NCBI RefSeq assembly: GCF_003336245.1
Contig: NZ_QPHM01000003.1
Coordinates: forward strand, 310,001-374,000
DNA from: Haloplanus salinus
Lineage (GTDB): Archaea; Halobacteriota; Halobacteria; Halobacteriales; Haloferacaceae
Direction: 5' to 3'
Length of the DNA stretch: 64,000 bases
The notes beneath the pieces are model-generated. The model saw nothing but the letters and a program-made list of their open reading frames with translations, did no database searches and had not been told where the DNA came from. The translations under genes and the position numbers were made by a program. Of the stretch, positions 18,101 to 26,075 are shown piece by piece (position 1 is the stretch's first letter; each line of letters starts with the position of its first letter).

Positions 18101-19055
18101 CCGTCACGTCCGTCGTGGAGTCGCGCACCGTCCCTCGATTCTCCCCGACGAGTCCGCCCGTCCGTTCGGGCGACTTCACGACGCCACGCGCCGTCGCGCC
18201 GGTGATCGTCCCGTCGTTGCGTCCGACCAGCCCCCCCGTCACGGTCCTCTCGCTGGTGACGGTCGAATCCGTCGAGCTACCCTGGACCGTCCCGTCGTTC
18301 CAGCCGACGAGCCCGCCCGTGATGCCAGCCCCGCTGACGGTTCCCGTCGCCGACGACGCACTGACCGTCCCGTTCGGTCCCACGCTCCCGACGAGTCCGC
18401 CGACCTGGTTCGCGCCGGTGACGCTTCCGGAGACCGTAACGCCAGTCACTATCCCGGCGCTCTCTCCGGCGAGGCTCCCGGTCTCGGACCCTCCATCGAC
18501 ACTCACTGCCGCCAGCGTGACGTCACGGACCTCCCCGTCCGCCGCTATCACGCCGAACACCCCGACGAAGTTCGCGGAATCTCGGGCGATGGTCAGTCCG
18601 GAGATGGTGTGCCCGGCGCCGTCGAACGTTCCGGTGAACGGGGTCGTCCGGGTCCCGATCGGATCGAAGCCCGCCCCTCCGTTCCAGGTCGCCGTCTCGC
18701 CAGCGTCGACGGCTCCTGTGAGCGTGTAGTTGGCCGTCGGGTCGGCGGCGACCCGTTGCAGGTCGGTCGCGTTGGCGATCTGGTACGGATCGTCGATCGT
18801 TCCCGATCCGACCAACGTCGCCAGAGAGGCTCCCGCCCCACCGTCGACCGACGCAGTCGGCGAATCGGCTTCCACCACTATCGCGAACGGCGACGTAAGT
18901 ACCGATAATATCATCAGGATAACCGCGATTCGACCCCGCCACGGCGGGAACGGACCGAGATCGAACTTGCTTTCCCGACGATGGGGGACTTGCGTTCCAC
19001 CCTCGCGGGCCTGCTGGCTCACTCCCCGCTTTATCATTGAACTCCTTGGGCGCAT
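15159..19055 (-). CDS. GLUG-repeat surface protein with CARDB-like domains and C-terminal anchor
   Basis: This 1298-residue protein begins with a basic segment and a hydrophobic signal (GRIAVILMILSVLTSPFAIV, about 40-60). An ATG 18 bases further in (MIKRGVSQ) is an alternative start. Residues of about 80-130 carry the typical entry DDPYQIANATDLQRVAADP and FTGTFDGAGHTISGLTI. Then follow about thirty GLUG repeats (VGGLVG plus a variable insert) to about residue 920; such repeats form a right-handed beta solenoid in adhesins. A CARDB-like domain follows (SPVVEGERLDVVVTVTNYGQ), then a Gly/Ser-rich hinge, a second CARDB-like domain and a Thr/Ser/Asp linker. It ends with a membrane helix (FFLLVGLLAVLLFAGVSAWW) and RRSN. 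It is probably exported and anchored in the envelope. The AT-rich region upstream should hold its promoter. Confidence 0.85.
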   Translation of the reverse strand: MRPRSSMIKRGVSQQAREGGTQVPHRRESKFDLGPFPPWRGRIAVILMILSVLTSPFAIVVEADSPTASVDGGAGASLATLVGSGTIDDPYQIANATDLQRVAADPTANYTLTGAVDAGETATWNGGAGFDPIGTRTTPFTGTFDGAGHTISGLTIARDSANFVGVFGVIAADGEVRDVTLAAVSVDGGSETGSLAGESAGIVTGVTVSGSVTGANQVGGLVGSVGPNGTVSASSATGTVSGAGITGGLVGWNDGTVQGSSTDSTVTSERTVTGGLVGRNDGTITGATARGVVKSPERTGGLVGENRGTVRDSTTDVTVDPPFSITPLPIRGPGDTTGGLVGRNIGAVTNSTANGTVYATKRSGGLVGWNWGGTVTESTATVTIRGVALSVGEGEIGGLVGRNERGSVTDSTATVTMTTVDLTLTAFTSGVGGLVGTNYEGTLRNVSASGSVTVADRIVRTGGLVGESIRGTITDATASANVTGDGEVGGLLGYGFDTTVTNSSASGDVVGGENVGGLIGQHDRSAAGNTTVIADSSATGTVTASERAAGGLVGWTAVPVVRSSAAGAVAGTSRVGGLVGVAASSSKSGVAFNGSLSDTFATGPVSGDERVGGLVGLVSPDARVVNGTASGSASGVTDVGGLAGVSFGTVLSATATGAVTGESAVGGLVGRIGSSPGRTATVADAVARGDVTGTTTVGGLVGQVESGGGSVTLSTVAAAGRVDGGDATGGLLGRTDGGTISVAEATGAVSGATNVGGFVGANRNGAVRNASATGAVTGEQFVGGFVGVNRNGAVRNASATGAVTGEQFVGGFAGVNQGPSDASLVDTYARGAVVGTSEVGGLVGFNNGEVITSYATGAVTGSQNVGGLVGIEDSSTTTDAYWDVETTGQPASAGGTGLTTAQMTGLAARENLVGFVIPEPWLLTDGYPVLGWQSPGPFHAVTIDSTTSPVVEGERLDVVVTVTNYGQTGTQELRLIDAGFSNTVRDTRDVTLDTGETATITVAWTPEVGNAGEGALTVSSDNHSESVDVAVTEPSGGGGTLDDGDGAGNPADGDSAGSDTGGTDAGSDDDGANGGTGDGSGDTTNDGASRGGGGGGGGSGGSSQSAPPADSETSSAPTANLTVENAKLLSGTITAGESVELEVTVSNRGAQTDQFTFVLAANGTTLTEETVAVATNTTQTIPLEITVEEPGTYMLTLNGEPVGDLLVTPGSAESAPPADPTEETVSSPSESSDSVDDPVSTADSDSSPDETPSTVPGNDAEVISEPSGLASESGFFLLVGLLAVLLFAGVSAWWRRSN

Positions 19056-19614
19056 CGGCGCAGATACGCTGAGTCAGATATTGGTTGTTTCGGCGACAAT
19101 TGTCACAATTAGCGCAGAACCCTCGAACGTGTGTCGGCGTGGGGGCGGTATACGACCCGGGATACACCACCGCATACCTCCACGCAAAACGAGATGGTAT
19201 CCTGCCGATCGAGTGACGGCTCCGGATGACCACCAGTTCGGCGGGAAGCGCAACTAACCGCCACGGCAAGACGTAGCTGAAACACAAGCAAGTGGTCAAT
19301 AGCGAGACGCGCGATTACCCGCAGCTCGAAGACACAGATACGCACCTGTTCAAGCTCTTGACGCGGTTCATTGTATAACTCGGAGTGTCCCAGCGGATAG
19401 TCGACCCGTGCCGCGGTGGCGGCTAGGGAGTTGCAACAATCTCCAACTCCGGCCGGAGAAAATAATCGACGGGCTTTGGGAGTTCTGGGTTCGACCGATC
19501 GGTGAACAGACTCAGAACACAGAAACGAGTGGGCACATACACTCGCGAACTCATCAGCGTAGAATCGTTCGTCTCCTGAACGCCCTTCGTAAAAATAAAA
19601 TCATCAACACTTAG
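19056..19614. other. Intergenic region with possible gene debris
   Basis: This region lies upstream of the surface protein gene and so should hold its promoter. At 19272-19377 the plus strand reads LKHKQVVNSETRDYPQLED and THLFKLLTRFIV followed by a stop, in one frame with a stop just before it. It could be the tail of a lost gene, but I cannot name one. The part at 19560-19614 is AT-rich and joins directly to the RPAP relic. Confidence 0.35.
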
Positions 19615-19835
19615 ATGTCGATCACCGAGGTCAACGGGGCGACCCGAGACGCGTGGGTCGCCGAGACGGTCAGCCAGACCCGCGAGCGGCTCGAAGCATT
19701 CGGAACCGGCGACGGCCCGTTCAGCGAGGAGGCAACGGAGGGCTACGGCAAAGACATGGCGCAACCGAAGCAGCAGTTTCCGCCGTCTCCTGGGGAATAC
19801 TGTCTGAGCGGAGTTCCTTTCTCCATCTCAGTCGT
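19615..19835 (+). pseudogene. Relic of an RPAP C-terminus
   Basis: The frame from 19615 reads SITEVNGATRDAWVAETVSQ and TRERLEAFGTGDGPFSEEAT, which matches the end of the RPA-RPAP protein at 13288 (SIATVDEATREAWLAEAVEH, then RLKEFGTGNASFGEEAT). Near 19755 a frameshift occurs. The DNA that follows still matches the paralogue, which encodes EAAVSAV, but is read here in the wrong frame. Everything upstream of the match is missing. It shows that a second rpa/rpap locus once existed here. Confidence 0.65.
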
Positions 19836-20610
19836 CGAATTCGCTCTTATTCAGGGTGTGAACGACTTCTAACACCCTTTCGCGCTCAGGCTTATATACC
19901 AATACGGGGCTAAGGACGTATGCCGATGGAGGTGATTCGTACTGTCAAGGTCAAACTCGACGTTCCCACGGAGCGGTGCGATGACCTCCATCAGACCAAA
20001 GATCAGTTCCTCTACTGCGCGAATACCGCTGCAGCGTGGGCGTGGCGATACCCCGACGACTGCTATGTGACCTCCAGAGAGAAGGCCGGAAGCGCTCTCT
20101 ACGAGAGGCTACGCGAAGAGACGGACTATCTGCATGCGAACCTCGTCCAGAAAGGAATCCGTCGCGCTATCGAGGCCGTGACGAGTGGGGTTACTCGCCT
20201 GGAGAAGGGAGAGAACACGAGTCAGCCACACTTCGATGCGTGGAGTGTTGTCTACGACAAGCGGAGTGCGACGTTTCATCGCGACCACGTTTCGCTCTCA
20301 ACGGTGAACGGGCGCGTTGAGTGTGAGTACGTGCTTCCTGACAACGCCGAGGAAACGCCGATTGGTGAGTACCTCCAGAACGAGCACTACGAGTTCCGTA
20401 CGTCCACGCTGCAGTACGACCGCAGGACAAAGTCGTTCTATCTTCACGCGCGGATGCGCCGAACCACCGACGAGCAAGGTCAGTCTACGGCTTCTCGTGA
20501 GGACGCCAAGCACAGAACAGTCCTTGGTGTCGACCTGAACGTGGACGGCTCGCTCGCCGTGACTTCGACGGGCGCGTTCATCGGGAACGCCGACGAGATG
20601 AATCATCGAC

Positions 20611-20664
20611 GTCACCAGAAGCCAGCGGCTTCTGGTTGGCTCACGAGAGCGCCGCTCTCGTGAA
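20611..20664. repeat. Double perfect hairpin inserted in tnpB
   Basis: ACCAGAAGCC (20614-20623) pairs with GGCTTCTGGT (20627-20636) around the loop AGC. TCACGAGAGC (20641-20650) pairs with GCTCTCGTGA (20654-20663) around the loop GCC. Both stems are 10 bp and perfect with 3-base loops. Removing this block restores the expected TnpB reading frame around NHRR-REFEK. It looks like a miniature palindromic element or a folded-back insertion. Confidence 0.7.
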
Positions 20665-21122
20665 CGCCGAGAGTTCGAAAAGACTCGCGGGTCGATGCAA
20701 CGGACGGGAACGCGGTCAGCGCACCTATCGATTCAGTCGATACAAGACCGCGAACATCGCTGGATGCAGGACGAACTCAACCGTGTCTCGAATCGGATTC
20801 TCGACGAAGCCCGCGACTACGAGTGTACACACATCGCGTTCGAGAACCTGACCGACATTCGCACACGGATGGCTGGTGTGAAGCGATTCCACGCGTGGGC
20901 GTATAGACGCTTATTCGAGTACGTCGAGTACAAAGCTGAGATGGTCAGTATCGAGGTAGAGCAGGTGAATCCGGCGTACACGAGCCAGCGGTGCTCGTCG
21001 TGTGGGTGCACCCGCGAAGCCAACAGGCGGTCGAAACACCAATTCGCGTGTCAGACGTGCGGGTACGAACTGAACGCAGACTACAACGCGAGCAAGAACA
21101 TCGCTCGCAAGTTGCTGAAACG

Positions 21123-21276
21123 CCTCCACTCGAGGCAAACGTCTTCGAGTGGAGGTGCACCCTGTCAGTGTGCGCTGACGTCAGGGACGCTAACCCTGAA
21201 CGGCGAATTCCACGCCTCCGTCAATTCGACGGCAGAAGGGGAGTCCACTGACAAGCCCACGAAGTCAGCCGTGGGC
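21123..21276 (+). other. Right-end hairpins of the 19.9-21.3 kb element (likely guide-RNA region)
   Basis: CCTCCACTCGA (21123-21133) and TCGAGTGGAGG (21145-21155) form a perfect 11-bp stem inside the tnpB 3' end. GCCCACG (21255-21261) and CGTGGGC (21270-21276) form a second stem across the stop region. In IS200/IS605 elements the end of tnpB plus the right end encodes the TnpB guide (omega/re) RNA and carries the hairpin recognised by TnpA. The element probably ends near 21281. Confidence 0.4.
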
Positions 21277-21417
21277 AACTGACGTGTAGCTGAAACGGAG
21301 GGAGTCGGAGACGTCCGGCCACACCTCAGAGAATCGAACCGGCTGGTTCTCAGAGACGGACTCGCTCCAGTTCCTGAACAGCGACGACGTGCAGCCGCCC
21401 AACCCCAGAGACAACCA

Positions 21418-21777
21418 ATGACCACCACATCCGACACAACTTGGTACGAAATCACCTTCTCGGTCCCGTGGATCGTCCACAACGTCACCACCGCACAGGA
21501 CGCGATCAACATCGCTGTCGCTGAACTCGGCAAGCGCGTCGCCAAGGCCGGCGACCTGATCCGAAACGCCAATATCTCGGTCCAGTCAGCCTGCTGTCGC
21601 GGCTGTGGGACCGAGATGGACGTCGCGACGGTCGTCTCGGGTCGGGCGCTCGTCGGCCTGCTACTGACCGTCGAGGTCCGGGCTAGTTGTCCAGAAGAGA
21701 GTGGCATCATCGGCCAGCGCGAAATCGGCCCGCATGTCCCGGATACCCCGCTCACACTCGTCGAGTCGCCGGGGTGA
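21418..21777 (+). CDS. DUF555 (UPF0212) family protein
   Basis: This is a 119-residue protein starting at ATG 21418. It follows the haloarchaeal DUF555 plan: WIVHNVTTAQDAINIAVAEL then GKR, a CxxC-like metal site (CCRGCGTEMD), ALVGLLLTVEVRA, and an end resembling VPLTVVE (VPDTPLTLVE). Usual members have CPACGEPFD in the cysteine position and longer, highly acidic tails. This copy is shorter and more diverged. DUF555 proteins are conserved in haloarchaea and their function is unknown to me. A divergent second copy on an accessory replicon is unusual. It lies just past the end of a TnpB element and may have been carried in with it. Confidence 0.65.
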   Translation: MTTTSDTTWYEITFSVPWIVHNVTTAQDAINIAVAELGKRVAKAGDLIRNANISVQSACCRGCGTEMDVATVVSGRALVGLLLTVEVRASCPEESGIIGQREIGPHVPDTPLTLVESPG

Positions 21778-22048
21778 GAGAAATCGATAATTCAGAGGAC
21801 TTGGCTAGGCTTCGTAGCGGAGACATTCCGTAAATAACGGCAAACCGGGCGAGCTAGCTGGCTTCGGTTCGAAGAAGACGTACCGTGTAGGAGTCTGAGC
21901 AACGGCTATTGGCGTCGACTTCTACACACGTTCTCGCTCCGAGAGGCTCAGTGGTGTAGATAATCGAGCCTCTCGCTAGCATCGGTCGACAGTAACGGAT
22001 GGGGCCAGAACAGTACAAAACGCGTCAGAAGGAACCGTAGTCGGGAGA
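21778..22048. other. Intergenic region
   Basis: About 270 bases lie between two converging genes. Apart from the hairpin at the end of the DUF4397 gene I see no gene or clear signal. Confidence 0.5.
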
Positions 22049-22055
22049 CTACGGT
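22034..22055 (-). terminator. Hairpin at the end of the DUF4397 gene
   Basis: ACCGTAGTC (22034-22042) and GACTACGGT (22047-22055) form a perfect 9-bp stem with a 4-base loop that spans the stop codon of the DUF4397 gene. A strong T run is lacking, so termination is only one possibility. Confidence 0.4.
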
Positions 22056-22660
22056 GCGACGGTTCGGTCGTCGGCCTCGGTCGTGACGTAGTCGGCCACA
22101 AGCATGGCATCCAGCGTGTCGTCGCCGAGCATTCCGGTCGCGAGTACCGTGTAGGACGTCGCGCCGTCGAAGGCGACCTCCGAGAGGTTCAGAACGCTGT
22201 CATCGGCGCCCGCCGGGCGGACGTCGATGTCGTAGGCGTCGGCGTCGACCGTCGCGAACGAGGAGGTCTTTCCGAAGGCGACGTTCTCGAACAGTGCCGC
22301 GTCGTCGGCCCAAACGTCGACCGCGGGGGCGTCCGGTACCGTGTGGACGAACCGGATACGAGTGTCCTCGGCGCCGACGGTGGGCTGCTCGTCGGTCATA
22401 ACGAGCGCCTCGATATCGTCGAGCGCGTTGATCGCCAAGACAGTGTAGCTGGTGTCGTTGTCGAGGTCGAGCGTCGCCGAGAGGACCGCGTCGCCGCCCG
22501 CTGTGGGAACGATCTCGACATCGTACGAGCCGGCGTCGACATCCATGTAGTCACCGAGTGTGCCGAAGGAGACGCCCTCGAGGAGCGATTCGCCGTCGAC
22601 GTGGATATCGACCGCGGGTGCGTCGGGCGAGAAGTGACCGATCCGGAGCTGTGTGTTCAT
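22049..22660 (-). CDS. DUF4397 domain protein (copy 1)
   Basis: This 203-residue protein has two DUF4397 repeats: LRIGHFSPDAPAVDIHVDGE at about 5-24 and IRFVHTVPDAPAVDVWADDA at about 101-120. Each is followed by the typical GDY-DVDAGSYDVEIVP and TSYTVLAI strands. DUF4397 is a beta-rich extracytoplasmic domain in many bacteria. Here there is no signal peptide, so a cytoplasmic location is indicated. A second copy lies at 31938, and both copies are near a ferredoxin-reductase-like gene. TATA candidates lie upstream (about 22670 and 22693 on the minus strand). Function unknown. Confidence 0.8.
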   Translation of the reverse strand: MNTQLRIGHFSPDAPAVDIHVDGESLLEGVSFGTLGDYMDVDAGSYDVEIVPTAGGDAVLSATLDLDNDTSYTVLAINALDDIEALVMTDEQPTVGAEDTRIRFVHTVPDAPAVDVWADDAALFENVAFGKTSSFATVDADAYDIDVRPAGADDSVLNLSEVAFDGATSYTVLATGMLGDDTLDAMLVADYVTTEADDRTVAP

Positions 22661-22934
22661 TGGTCAACGTATAAAAGGCTCGCTGAGGATATAACTATGC
22701 TGAGACGTTTGATAGCCCGACACTCGGACGCGGCAGACGCTGTAATCGCCGCTACGGTGGAATGCCTGTCGTTGTAGGTAGCGGCGCGAGCGACGGTTAC
22801 TATTCGATTCGCCCACGCCAGACTGAGTCTGCAGGAGGCGGACGCTTCGACCGCGAACACAGCGAGCATCAGGCCGAGCTGCTCTGCCGGGGTCGCTACC
22901 GGGGCTATCGGCCGACCTCCGTTCTCACGACTAC

Positions 22935-24512
22935 TCAGCCGAGTTTCATCTCGACGAGTGACATCTCGTCCGTGGCGACAACGCTCTGGAGTGTCGCCTC
23001 GACCTCGGCCCACGTGTCCGGACAATATCCCTCAATCCCGAAGCTCTCGGCGAACTGCTGGAAGTTCGGGTTCGTCAGCCCGGTCCCGAACTGCTCGCCC
23101 GTGTGGGAAACTTGTTTCTTGGAGATGAGCCCGTAGTCGTCGTCGTTGAACACGACGATAGTGAACCCCAGACCAAGGCGGGTCGCGGTCTCGATCTCGT
23201 CGGCGTTCATCAGGAAGCCACCGTCGCCGGTCGCCACAACGACGTTGGCGTCGACGGCCAGATCAGCCGCGACCCCGCCCGGGACGGCGATTCCCATGCT
23301 CGCGAGGCCGTTCGAGACGATACAGGTGTTCGGTTCGTAGGTGGGGAAGTGTCTGGCGATGGCCATTTTGTGACTGCCAACATCGGAGATCAGCACGTCC
23401 TCGTCGGCCATCGCCGCTCGCAGGTACGGAAGCGCCCGTTTCACCGTGAACGGGTCGTCCGGCGCCGGTTCCCGGGAGACGTCGGCGACGATCCGGTCGC
23501 GCAGGTCCCGACACCACGCCGAGGCCGTCTCGACGTCTAACCGCTCGCGAAGGCCGCGAAGCGTCGCCGAGATATCCGCCACGATTTCGACGTCCGGGTT
23601 GTAGTGTTCGTATACCTCCGCCGGCTCGTGGTCGACGTGGACGACCGTCGTTTCGCGGTCGGGGTTCCAGGACTTCGGGTCGTGTTCGGCGATGTCGTAG
23701 CCGACCGCGACCACGCAATCGGCCCGGGAGATCGCGGCTGCAGCCTCGCCGTCCGGCCCGGAGTCGAGCGTCATCAGCGACGCGTTGAGTCGGTCCGAGA
23801 TCGCGCCCTTGCCCATGTACGTCGCGACGACGGGCATCCCGACGTGTTCGACTAGCTCTCGGAGGCGACGAGCAGCAGGCGTCCGGACGGCACCGTTCCC
23901 AGCGAGCACCAGCGGTGTCTCGGCGTTCGCAATCAGATCGGCTGCCCGGTCCAGCGAGGTCCGGTCCGGATCCGGGCGGCGCACGCGCGGTCGGGTCGGA
24001 AGCGGGGCCGCCTCGATACTCTCAGCTGCGACATCCTCGGGGAACTCCAGATGAGTCGCCCCCGGCTTCTCGTACTCGGCGAGTTTGAACGCCTTGCGAA
24101 CCGACTCGGGAATCGTCTCGGCCTCGGCAACCTGCGTGTTCCACTTGACGACCGGCTCGAACATATGGACGATGTCGAGCGCCTGATGACTCTCCTTGTG
24201 CAGTCGCTCACGACCGCCCTGGCCGGTGATCGCCACCAGCGGCGACTTGTCGAGGTGGGCGTCGGCAACGCCGGTGATGAGGTTGGTCGCGCCGGGACCC
24301 AGCGTCGACAGACAGAGGCCAGCCTCGCCGGTCAGCCGGCCGTGGACGTCGGCCATGAACGCCGCCCCCTGTTCGTGCCGGACCGGAATGAACTCGATGT
24401 CCGACTCCCGAAGCGAGAACAGCAGGTCCTCCAGCTCCTCTCCCGGCAGGCCGAACACGTGTTCGACCCCCTCGGCTTCGAGACACTGGACCAGCAGGTC
24501 CGAGGCCTTCAT
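22935..24512 (-). CDS. Acetolactate synthase-like thiamine diphosphate enzyme
   Basis: This 525-residue enzyme starts at the ATG complementary to 24510-24512 (MKASDLLVQCLEAEGVEHVF). The open frame extends upstream but that part is antisense to the preceding gene's coding sequence. It shows the N-terminal ThDP pyrimidine domain with the activating glutamate in RHEQGAAFMAD (about residue 49), a central domain, and the ThDP/Mg site GDGGFLMNADEIETA. This is the acetolactate synthase/acetohydroxyacid synthase large-subunit family, which condenses two pyruvates with loss of CO2. No regulatory small subunit follows, so a catabolic or otherwise specialised role is likely. It overlaps the aldehyde dehydrogenase gene by 4 bases (ATGA), so the two are one operon. 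Other ThDP decarboxylases of the same fold cannot be excluded. Confidence 0.85.
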   Translation of the reverse strand: MKASDLLVQCLEAEGVEHVFGLPGEELEDLLFSLRESDIEFIPVRHEQGAAFMADVHGRLTGEAGLCLSTLGPGATNLITGVADAHLDKSPLVAITGQGGRERLHKESHQALDIVHMFEPVVKWNTQVAEAETIPESVRKAFKLAEYEKPGATHLEFPEDVAAESIEAAPLPTRPRVRRPDPDRTSLDRAADLIANAETPLVLAGNGAVRTPAARRLRELVEHVGMPVVATYMGKGAISDRLNASLMTLDSGPDGEAAAAISRADCVVAVGYDIAEHDPKSWNPDRETTVVHVDHEPAEVYEHYNPDVEIVADISATLRGLRERLDVETASAWCRDLRDRIVADVSREPAPDDPFTVKRALPYLRAAMADEDVLISDVGSHKMAIARHFPTYEPNTCIVSNGLASMGIAVPGGVAADLAVDANVVVATGDGGFLMNADEIETATRLGLGFTIVVFNDDDYGLISKKQVSHTGEQFGTGLTNPNFQQFAESFGIEGYCPDTWAEVEATLQSVVATDEMSLVEMKLG

Positions 24513-25900
24513 TCGACCACCGTGCCGTCGTCGGGTTCGTCGGCGAGCCAGACGGTCTTTCGGTTGACGAACTCTTTGATGCCGTCCTCGGACAGTTCGC
24601 GGCCATAGCCGGAGATCCCGACCCCGCCGAACGGGACCCGGGGGTCCGACTTCACCAGCTCGTTCACGTAGACACAGCCGGCGTCGACCTCGCCGGCGAG
24701 CCGCTCGCCGCGCTCGCGGTCGGCCGTCCAGACGCTCGCGCCCAGTCCGAAGGCGGTGTCGTTGGCCTTCTCTACGGCCGCCGCCTCGTCCTCCACGCGG
24801 TAGACCGCCGCCACGGGACCGAACACCTCCTCGGTGTCGACGGGACAGCCTTCGGGGACGTCCGTGAGCACCGTCGGCGGGTAGTAGACGCCCTCTCGGT
24901 CGAGAGGTTCGCCGCCGGTCACGAGCGTCGCCCCGGCGTCGACGCTCGCTCGGACCTGCTCGTGGAGGCCCTCCAGCAGATCCTGACGGGCCTGCGGGCC
25001 GACGTCCGTCTCCGGATCCATCGGATCGCCGACGACGAGTGACTCGACGGCGTCGACGAACCGGTCGAGAAACGCGTCGTAGACTGCCTCGACCACGATG
25101 AACCGCTTGGCGGCAATACAGGACTGCCCGCCGTTCTGGTTGCGTGCCCACACTCCGGTCGACGCGGCCGCATCGAGATCGGCGTCTGCCAGTACCACGT
25201 ACGGGTCGCTGCCGCCGAGTTCCAGCACCGTCTTCTTGAGGTGTTCGCCGGCTGTCGACGCGATGGCTCGACCGGCGCGATCGCTGCCGGTGAGCGTCGC
25301 GGCTTCGACCCGGTCGTCGGCGAGAACGTCCGCGACGCGGTCGGACGGGATCAGGAGTGTCTGGAACACTCCGCCGGGATAGCCAGCCTCGCGGAACACC
25401 TCCTCGATAGCGAGCGCACACCCGGGGACGTTCGAGGCGTGTTTCAGCAGGCCGACGTTGCCAGCGGTGAGGTACGGCGCCGCGAAGCGAAACACCTGCC
25501 AGAACGGGAAGTTCCAGGGCATCACCGCCAGCACCGGCCCCAGCGGTTCGTAGACGGTCTTGACCGTCGTCCCGGGAGGACTCGGATGGTGGTCGGGTTC
25601 GAGGTAGGCGCTCGCGTGTTCGGCGTAGTGCTCACACACCCAGGCGCATTTTTCAACCTCGGCCTCGGCCTGCGTGATTGGCTTACCCGTCTCGCGGGTC
25701 ATCGTCTCTGCGTACTCGCGGGCGTTCGCTCGAAGCACGTCGGCGGCCGCGGCGAGCAGACGCTCCCGGTCGGCGAGTGGTCGATGTTTCCACGTCTCGA
25801 AGGCAGCCTCCGCGTCTCCGAGCATCGTGTCGACCTTGGACGGCGAGTGTTCTTCGTACGATTCGAGCGGCCTGTTCGTCGCAGGGTTGGTGGAGTCCAT
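24509..25900 (-). CDS. NAD(P)-dependent aldehyde dehydrogenase (succinate-semialdehyde dehydrogenase-like)
   Basis: This 463-residue member of the ALDH superfamily begins MDSTNPATNRPLESYEEHS. It has PWNFPFWQVFRFAAPYLTAG at about 128-147, the cofactor and catalytic glutamate block LELGGSDPYVVL (about 228-239) and the catalytic cysteine in GGQSCIAAKRF (about 262). The C-terminal block PFGGVGISGYGRELSEDGIK and EFVNRKTVW is typical of the GabD/succinate-semialdehyde dehydrogenase group. It oxidises an aldehyde to a carboxylic acid in the cytoplasm; the substrate is not defined. It is the first gene of a two-gene operon with the acetolactate synthase-like gene, by a 4-base overlap. The pairing suggests that the ThDP enzyme forms an aldehyde or ketol which is then oxidised; this is inference. 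Confidence 0.88.
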   Translation of the reverse strand: MDSTNPATNRPLESYEEHSPSKVDTMLGDAEAAFETWKHRPLADRERLLAAAADVLRANAREYAETMTRETGKPITQAEAEVEKCAWVCEHYAEHASAYLEPDHHPSPPGTTVKTVYEPLGPVLAVMPWNFPFWQVFRFAAPYLTAGNVGLLKHASNVPGCALAIEEVFREAGYPGGVFQTLLIPSDRVADVLADDRVEAATLTGSDRAGRAIASTAGEHLKKTVLELGGSDPYVVLADADLDAAASTGVWARNQNGGQSCIAAKRFIVVEAVYDAFLDRFVDAVESLVVGDPMDPETDVGPQARQDLLEGLHEQVRASVDAGATLVTGGEPLDREGVYYPPTVLTDVPEGCPVDTEEVFGPVAAVYRVEDEAAAVEKANDTAFGLGASVWTADRERGERLAGEVDAGCVYVNELVKSDPRVPFGGVGISGYGRELSEDGIKEFVNRKTVWLADEPDDGTVVE

Positions 25901-26075
25901 AAGTTGTTAGCTGGTCGCACGGGAGCATAGCTATCGCTGTCGTCGGGACCGCGATATCCTGAGACCACTGGGACGACGGTCCCGGCGCGATACTCGATGT
26001 CGGCCGATGGGCCGCTCGACCGTATTGATCATTGGGTGTGGACGGTCTGGCCCGGCTCGAGAGCGGTCGAGGGGG

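Larger units (their letters stand above)
19920..21282 (+). pseudogene. tnpB: TnpB gene interrupted by a small hairpin insertion
   Basis: This TnpB starts at ATG 19920, about 26 bases after a TATA box (CTTATATA, 19891). The first part (to 20663) carries the N-terminal domain and the first RuvC aspartate in GVDLNVDGS. The second part continues in another frame with REFEKTRGSMQ (from about 20665), then the glutamate in IAFENLTDIR, a zinc ribbon (CSSCGC ... CQTCGY) and the last aspartate in NADYNASKN. The join falls where intact homologues read straight through (compare CREFEKRRGEMQ in the TnpB at 40921). Between them lies a block of about 54 bases made of two perfect hairpins. The triad residues are intact, so the gene was probably active before the insertion. 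Confidence 0.8.

Noticed and set aside
15700-18500. Regularly spaced DNA repeats resembling a CRISPR array
   Set aside because: They are translated GLUG protein repeats with variable spacing and drift, without identical repeats or unique spacers.
24513-25421. Long N-terminal extension of the acetolactate synthase-like frame (828 codons in total)
   Set aside because: The extension is arginine-rich and lies antisense-free but out of frame inside the aldehyde dehydrogenase gene on the same strand; the conserved start MKASDLLVQ overlaps the dehydrogenase stop by ATGA.
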